From Neodontobutis hainanensis (Eukaryota > Chordata > Actinopteri > Gobiiformes > Odontobutidae), in the NCBI GenBank assembly GCA_024349245.1, contig JALDNG010000994.1, positions 1 to 64,000 of the forward strand: 64,000 nt of DNA, read 5' to 3'. Shown one piece after another: positions 58,858-64,000 of the stretch (its first letter is position 1; every line of letters begins with the position of its first letter). Both the position numbers and the translations under genes were made by a program. Under the pieces are notes generated by a model. It searched no databases. It saw nothing but the letters and a program-made list of their open reading frames with translations, and was not told the origin of the DNA.

Positions 58858-59191
58858 TACATCTCTTGTTTCCCTCCTTTTGTCAATCATTTTTAAAAAA
58901 GCCCTAGTTGTTACTTTTCTTCAGCAGTCTTCACACAGCAATGATGTATAGACATCTAGAGTTGTATCTGTAAGAAAAAAAATAAAAAACACAGAACAAC
59001 ATTCTGTTTAACAGATGTATCCTCTGTAAAATTGTATTTACATAAAATGTTCTCTGTACAATAATATGTATTGTCTATTTACACAGGGAAGAGGTGTCAT
59101 TGGTTGTCATTTACCTTGGTTGTTCTGATAGTATCTTCTATATGGATCTGCTTGCTGCTACATGTTGTTTTTGGACTTCTGTCTTGTGTTA

Positions 59192-59248
59192 CTAAAGTGA
59201 GAAGAAACACACAAGACAATAAGTGATCAATTAGTAAAAATAACTTAC
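59192..59248 (-). other. Possible small intron downstream of the transposase stop
   Basis: On the minus strand, AAAAG|GTAAGT (donor at 59,248) is followed 57 bp later by a pyrimidine-rich acceptor TTCTTCTCACTTTAG (AG at 59,193-59,192). Both sites are good matches to consensus. It would lie in the transposase 3' untranslated region, or mark an alternative 3' end. Chance is possible. Confidence 0.2.
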
Positions 59249-59345
59249 CTTTTAAAATGTTTACCATTTTTCTTTCACTGAATTTTTCCTGCTCTCCCTT
59301 TTCTTCTCTCTTTGGTCTTTGCCTGTCTTTTTCTTCTCTCTTTGG

Positions 59346-59428
59346 TCTGTGTGTGAGTGAGTGTGACTGTGTGGGTGAGATAGTGTCTATGAGTGAGTGT
59401 GTCTGTGTGGGAGTATGTCTGTGTGACT

Positions 59429-59483
<55 letters not shown>

Positions 59484-59513
59484 TGTGTGTGAGTGAGTGT
59501 GTCTGTATTGTCA
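59346..59513. repeat. (GT)n microsatellite with degenerate flanks
   Basis: An uninterrupted run of 26 GT units occupies 59,431-59,482, inside a longer zone of GTGT/GAGTGA/GTCTGT variants. It lies between the transposase stop codon and the left end of the element. The Thr-His repeat frame on the minus strand here is simply this microsatellite translated and is not a gene. Confidence 0.95.
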
Positions 59514-59524
59514 TGTCTAAAGCA

Positions 59525-62136
59525 CTATAATCTGACCTTACGAGCTTTGGCCTCAGCAAATCTTGCTATCACTGATTCCATATCCAGTGACTTCCTGCTT
59601 TCCTGCTCGACGGAGAGAACAGCTTGTGCAGAGAGCCGGTTCTGTGACATAGTTGATCTGAGGTACGTTTTGATAAGTTTCAGTGATGAGAAACTTCTCT
59701 CACCTGAAGCTACTGTAACAGGGAGATTGAGGAGGAGTCTGAAAGCTATACTCAAATTTGGATATATGTCAAGTAAATTCTCTTTATATATATAGTCAAG
59801 CATCTCAAATGGTGATGAGACATTTGGCGGGAATGACCTAAATCCACCCTTAACCTCAAGCTTCAGATCTTCTGCATCAATGTCATCCATCCTTTGCTCT
59901 AATCTGTGGCAGCATTCATCCAGCTTCCCTTCCTTCTCAGTGCTTCTCATTGTGTCCTGTGAGTAGAGAAATCCATAAAGCTCATAGAAGATTTCCATGT
60001 TGGAAAATCTGTTCTCCATTGTGACAAGAGCTGTATCTATTAGACATAGAAAAAACTCTCTTGTGAAGAGCTCTTCTGCAGTTGACTGAGTGTTCTCTGT
60101 TCCTCATATTCAAACTGTTTGGTTTTTCTTCTCTGACGCACCTCAGGCCAGTCATCTCCACCTCAAGCTTCTCTGCTATCTCCCTGGCATCTGTTTTCGC
60201 AGAATGAAATCCATGACTGCGAAATTCCTGAAGATATTCTTTCACTGCCCTGATTTCTTCTCTCACTGTCTCAACTGAAACTTTGGGGCTCTGAAGGATC
60301 TTGCGCATTTTGTTTGTCTCCAACAACACATTGTACCACACAATGGTACTTACCACAAAAGGCCATTTCTGCAGCTCCTTGCATATGCTTTTAGCTGATG
60401 AGACAACATCTGCATCTCTTTTCTCTGTGGCATACTCCTTATAAGCAGTTAATGCCTTCACGATTTCAGGCAGCTGGTAGCGAACAGCTTTCACAGCTTC
60501 AACTCTACACTCCCACCTGGTTGTAGACAATGCTTTAAGTGTCAAATTCTTGGCGTGTTCTTTGAGAATACTCCAACGTTGAACTGAAGAGCTGAAAAGA
60601 TTGTAAAGTCACTGTATCATCCCAAAGAAGCTGACGGACGTCACGGAGGACTTGGCTGCATCACCAACAACAAGGTTCAGTGTGTGACTTCCACAAAGAA
60701 CATATAACGCTTTGTTGTTTATTTCCAGCACTCTCTTTTGGACTCCCTGCTTTTTACTCTGCATGTTGCTCCCGTTATCGTAAGACTGGCCTCGATAATT
60801 GCAAAGATCCAATCCTAGTGTTTGTAGTTGGCCTAAAAATGTCTCACATAAGCCTTTTCCTGTTGTGTCAAGTGCCTGAAGAAATCCAACAAAGTGCTCA
60901 TGGATGGAGACACCCTTTGATAATTCACAATTAACAATTCGTAGCACCACTGAGAGCTGCTCATTGTGACTGAGGTCTGGAGTGCAGTCCATAATTACTG
61001 CATAGTATTTGGCTGTTTTCACTCTCTCTATAATTGCATTAGTTGTACATTTTGCCACAAGGGAAAAAAGTTCATTTTAGATATTCTTGCTTAAATAGGT
61101 GTCACTTAGCTGTTTTGCCTGAATTCTCCTCAGATGCTCTCGCATCACTGGGTCAAACTGAGCCATTAATTGCACTTGTCCAAGAAAATTTCCAATTACC
61201 AGCCTCAAACAATTTGTCTGAGTGGGCACGAAATGCAAGATTGTGCTCTGCCAGATGGTTTACAATTGCAATAAGTCGTCTTAAAATCTCTTTCAGGCGG
61301 TTTACTTCCAGACCAATTAGATCTTGGTTTACCTGATCTATAGCTATGTTGGTTTGTAGTTTCTGTGAAAGATTGCGCCAAGCATCCATGTTTGTGATGT
61401 GTTATGCTGACCTCTCATGCTGTCTCAAGTGTGCAGAAAGATTTTTCCAGTAATTAAACCCATCTGCACTTAGCTGAGTGGTCTTTTCTCGGTTACCAAA
61501 CAAGCGGCAACAAAAGCACATAAAACAGTCATTTTTTTCACTGTACACGAGCTAGGACCTTTTTATTTTTTCTCCATTCTTCATTTTCAGGTAATAATTG
61601 CTATTTGTAAATCTTCTGCCCTCTTGATTTTTAGGATAAATTCTATCCTTGCTCTGAACTGGGCCTCTCTGCACTATTGAGCAGCGCTCTTTGTCAGTGA
61701 GATGTTTTGGCCAGAGTGCTGGGTCATCTTCAAGTCCAAGTGTAACACATTGGTCAGAATGACTGCTAGTACTCATTAGTTGTTCATTGGAATTGTCGTC
61801 TTTTTCGTTATAGTCGTCGTCATCATTATTATCATCACTGTCACTGAAAGTGAACGCGGAACTTTCGTTACCTGCAGCTGCAGTTGAAGGATCCTCCTCA
61901 TCCTGTAAAATTGCCGCGCATGTAACGTTAGCAGCAATATCGCTTGAGCAGCCTGGGATAGCACTGTCGGCGCCGGCGGCAACTGGTAGCTCTTCCACGC
62001 AAGCAGGAATGCTAACATTGTCCGCGGGGCCAAGCATCACAAAAAATTTTGTTAACTTCAGCAATTGTGCTTTAAACTTTTTGCTTGCCTCCTGTTTCTT
62101 CCTTTTTTCAGCACCGCATGGCTAGCTTCGCTTCAT
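59525..62136 (-). pseudogene. hAT transposase (ZMYM1-like, TTF zinc finger), disabled
   Basis: A single frame of about 870 codons begins at ATG 62,136-62,134 and ends at 59,525. In order it encodes: a basic N-terminus (GAEKRKKQEASKKFKAQLLK), an acidic stretch rich in Asp/Asn (about 61,860-61,780), a TTF-type zinc finger with CFMCFCC and AHLRQHE (about 61,540-61,410), a catalytic region with VIMDCTPDLSHNEQLSVVLR and GQSYDNGSNM supplying two Asp, then CGSHTLNLVVGDAAKSS, SSVQRWSIL and LSTTRWECR. The C-terminal hAT dimerisation part has LPVTVASGERSFSSLKLIKT with the third acidic residue (Glu of SGER). It is broken by TAG 62,124-62,122, TAG 61,554-61,552, TAA 61,404-61,402, TAA 61,079-61,077 and TGA 60,611-60,609, and by frameshifts near 61,194 and 60,080. 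All domains are still recognisable, so inactivation is fairly recent. It would cut and rejoin the element ends in the nucleus if intact. Confidence 0.92.
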
Positions 62137-62391
62137 TTTTACTGTCAACACTCTCTCTAGTCTGTACATTCTGTCTATCTTCTTCGTCAGTTTTTTGGCG
62201 CATTACAGCCTTGTCACTTTCGCAGATGCACAGTAAGTGAAATAATGGAATAGTCCAATGTAGTCAGGTGTGAGGAGGCTCCTGTCTGCGATACTAATGA
62301 TTTGATGCCATTTTTCGCAAATGGAGTTTTAGAAATATATATTTTGCACGAAGTAAAATAAAACTAACAATCTTTAAAAAAGTTAATGGGG

Positions 62392-62422
62392 CATTTTGGG
62401 GCCCCAAGGTAGCTCGGGGCCC
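62392..62422. promoter_or_regulatory. Right subterminal GGGCCC palindromes
   Basis: cattttggggccccaagg at 62,392-62,409 repeats the left-end motif in the same orientation, and a second ggggccc follows at 62,416-62,422. The inner CTTGGGGCCCCAAG core is a perfect palindrome. A transposase-binding role is inferred from position. Confidence 0.4.
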
Positions 62423-62445
62423 AAGACAATTGCCGAACTTTGCCT

Positions 62446-62465
62446 AATGGTAAAGTCTGCCCCTG
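62446..62465 (-). repeat. hAT right terminal inverted repeat
   Basis: AATGGTAAAGTCTGCCCCTG is the inverted partner of the left terminus and ends exactly at the right target-site duplication. Confidence 0.85.
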
Positions 62466-62473
62466 TATCTATG
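62466..62473. repeat. hAT target-site duplication, right copy (tatctatg)
   Basis: Identical to the copy at 58,795-58,802. Removing the element plus one copy restores a continuous host sequence (ccaccatatctatgcccatt). Confidence 0.93.
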
Positions 62474-64000
62474 CCCATTCTCTCATCTCTTCATTGACAT
62501 AAATTCGAAAACATTCTAAATTTACAAAAATATTGTTAAATTTGTGCTCACCTCATTTTAAACTCTGTTATTTCGTTAAAATCTTTTATTGAATGTTGAA
62601 TTCCAATAATATCAGATCGACGTCGATATAACACGTAAATTAGCAGAGATTATAAATCTCGAATGAGTGCCTTTTATAACAATTAACAGAATAAATCTAC
62701 GCTTATTATTAAGGAATTCGTTAGAGATATCATAATTATTTGTAAATTTTATTTTTTGTTATATATCACTGTATTTAAGCTAAATAAATTAAACCATTTA
62801 AAGTTATAAGAAATTGTAAATTGATTGATTCTTTCAATCACTGATACCTTTTTTAGTGAAAATATAAAAACATCTTGAATCTTAAAATAAATAACAATAT
62901 TCCCTCAAATTGACGAAGAAAATAATTATTTCTAACTTCCTCTCATATTTTTATTTATTAATCTTTTTAATTTGATTTGATAAAAAAAAATTAAAGATTT
63001 TTTATCTCAAAAGTATTTATAAATGTGGTCAGTGTTGGTTGGTGATTTGAGTAAAGTCGATAATTTTATAAAGTTAAACTCTTTCAGCATCTGCGCATGA
63101 ATTTAAATGTACTTATATAATGAATACTGTTATTTTTAAAAAAATCAAACTTAAATTTTACATCAGATGAACAAGAAGTTCAAAATTATTCTCAACTTCA
63201 TAACGTTAACTTTAGACAAAAATCTAAAGATATTTCTCAATTAAAATGAATAAATTTGTAAAATTCAATAAGATGTGAGTATATTTGTTCAATTTCAAGA
63301 ATTTTATCAGAAATAAATTGAAAATAGATAGTTATATAATGCTTTCCATTATTTATTGAATCGATTTTTTTCGAGAATTTTTAATTTTTTTTAAACTATT
63401 TGCTCATTTAGTTTCTTATTTATTCCATTCATTAGTTTTAGTTTTTCGACAAATGCTAAAACTTTAACAGAAACAACAAGTATAATGTAAGGGATATATT
63501 TTTTAACCTTATAGTGGGCATATATTATAAAATGATAGAACACCCAACCTTAATACGGTGAAAAACTAGAATATAAGTATTTCAACTCATTATTTATTTA
63601 TTCAAAACTTTTGAGATTACCTATCAAGTAATCATAAAAGGAATTTGTAAATTTAGAATCAAACAATTTAATTTCAATCTGGTAATGTTTTAAAAAACTT
63701 ATTAAAATAAGTTAATTTTCAAATAGCTTCAGGTACTTTTTTTGAAGATAGTGAACTTGTAGATTAATTCTCTGTAATATTATTTTTTATAATTTGATGA
63801 TTTTCAAAAGTTTTCTGAAGACATTCAATGAGAATATTCTTTAATTCACCCGTTAACAAGATACCGGACTTGTAATTCTAATATGAATAAACATACATTT
63901 TTTATTTTTTCATGCTTGTTATCATCACTTAGGAAAAAGTTAAGATATGCAATGGAAACATCTACACTGAGGTCAGCTCCATATTTTCGATGTTCGTCTA
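62474..64000. other. AT-rich non-coding DNA to the window edge
   Basis: Composition falls back toward host level right after the duplication. No frame, RNA gene or transposon end is recognised. The last 150 bases are slightly richer in G and C and could lead into another island beyond the edge. Confidence 0.5.

Larger units (their letters stand above)
58803..62465 (-). mobile_element. Complete-length hAT DNA transposon, non-autonomous by mutation
   Basis: The element is 3,663 bp long. It begins CAGGGGTGGA and ends with the inverted CAGGGGCAGA, and is bracketed by a perfect 8-bp target duplication. Internally it holds one transposase frame on the minus strand (62,136 to 59,525), leaving about 330 bp upstream that would carry the promoter and about 720 bp downstream with a microsatellite. 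Sampled lines show about 45% G+C against 15-20% in the host DNA, so the element has not been resident long enough to reach host composition, or came from another genome. The transposase type is that of ZMYM1-like hAT elements found in many animals. No second copy lies in this window. Confidence 0.93.

Noticed and set aside
59275..59559. A minus-strand frame encoding a long Thr-His repeat
   Set aside because: It is the GT microsatellite and its degenerate flanks read in one frame. It has no family match and lies outside the transposase frame.
61776..62033. A second minus-strand frame of 85 codons overlapping the transposase N-terminus
   Set aside because: It is an alternate frame of the Ala/Ser/Asp-rich N-terminal part. 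The other frame continues correctly into the zinc finger.
59493..62125. Plus-strand open frames of 60-100 codons within the transposon
   Set aside because: They are antisense shadows of the conserved minus-strand transposase, whose domains account for the open reading.
1..64000. Bacterial, plasmid, organellar or AT-rich symbiont origin
   Set aside because: No dense genes, rRNA or tRNA are present, and the only recognisable content is an animal-type hAT element and a C1A protease pseudogene.

Overview
The window is extremely AT-rich eukaryotic nuclear-type DNA. Sampled lines outside the islands run about 15-20% G+C. It is nearly free of long open frames, with no operons, no ribosome-binding-site/ORF architecture, no rRNA and no recognisable tRNA. 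The two identifiable protein families are a hAT transposase of the ZMYM1-like type with a TTF zinc finger, and a papain-family (C1A) cysteine protease. Together they suggest an invertebrate animal with a strongly AT-biased genome, possibly an arthropod. An acariform mite is one possibility, because mites are known to carry inactivated C1A paralogs. The species cannot be fixed from this window.

Layout: 1-5,637 is AT desert. A possible decayed exon lies on the minus strand at 5,644-5,841. Desert resumes to about 12,830. From 12,832 to about 16,860 there is an island of higher G+C with several coding-like stretches on the plus strand, all broken by stops or frame changes and not assignable to a family. 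Desert follows to 20,340. A frameshifted C1A protease pseudogene occupies about 20,347-21,129, with Ser where the catalytic Cys should be. Desert follows to about 32,300. From there to 58,794 the DNA alternates between desert and slightly richer stretches holding short coding-like fragments, most notably at 51.4-55.7 kb and 57.6-58.8 kb.

The clearest feature is a complete-looking hAT DNA transposon at 58,803-62,465, flanked by a perfect 8-bp target-site duplication (tatctatg). Its G+C is about 45% in sampled lines, far above its surroundings. It has imperfect terminal inverted repeats starting CAGGGG and subterminal GGGCCC palindromes. On the minus strand it carries one transposase frame of about 870 codons, now disabled by five in-frame stops and two frameshifts. 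It also holds a (GT)26 microsatellite. From 62,474 to the end the sequence returns to AT-rich DNA.

No intact functional gene can be supported. The window reads as a degenerate, gene-poor region into which a compositionally foreign transposon inserted relatively recently. No new multi-gene system was found. The items most worth following are the hAT element, the inactivated protease copy, and the unidentified coding fossils at 12.8-13.5 kb and 5.6-5.8 kb.
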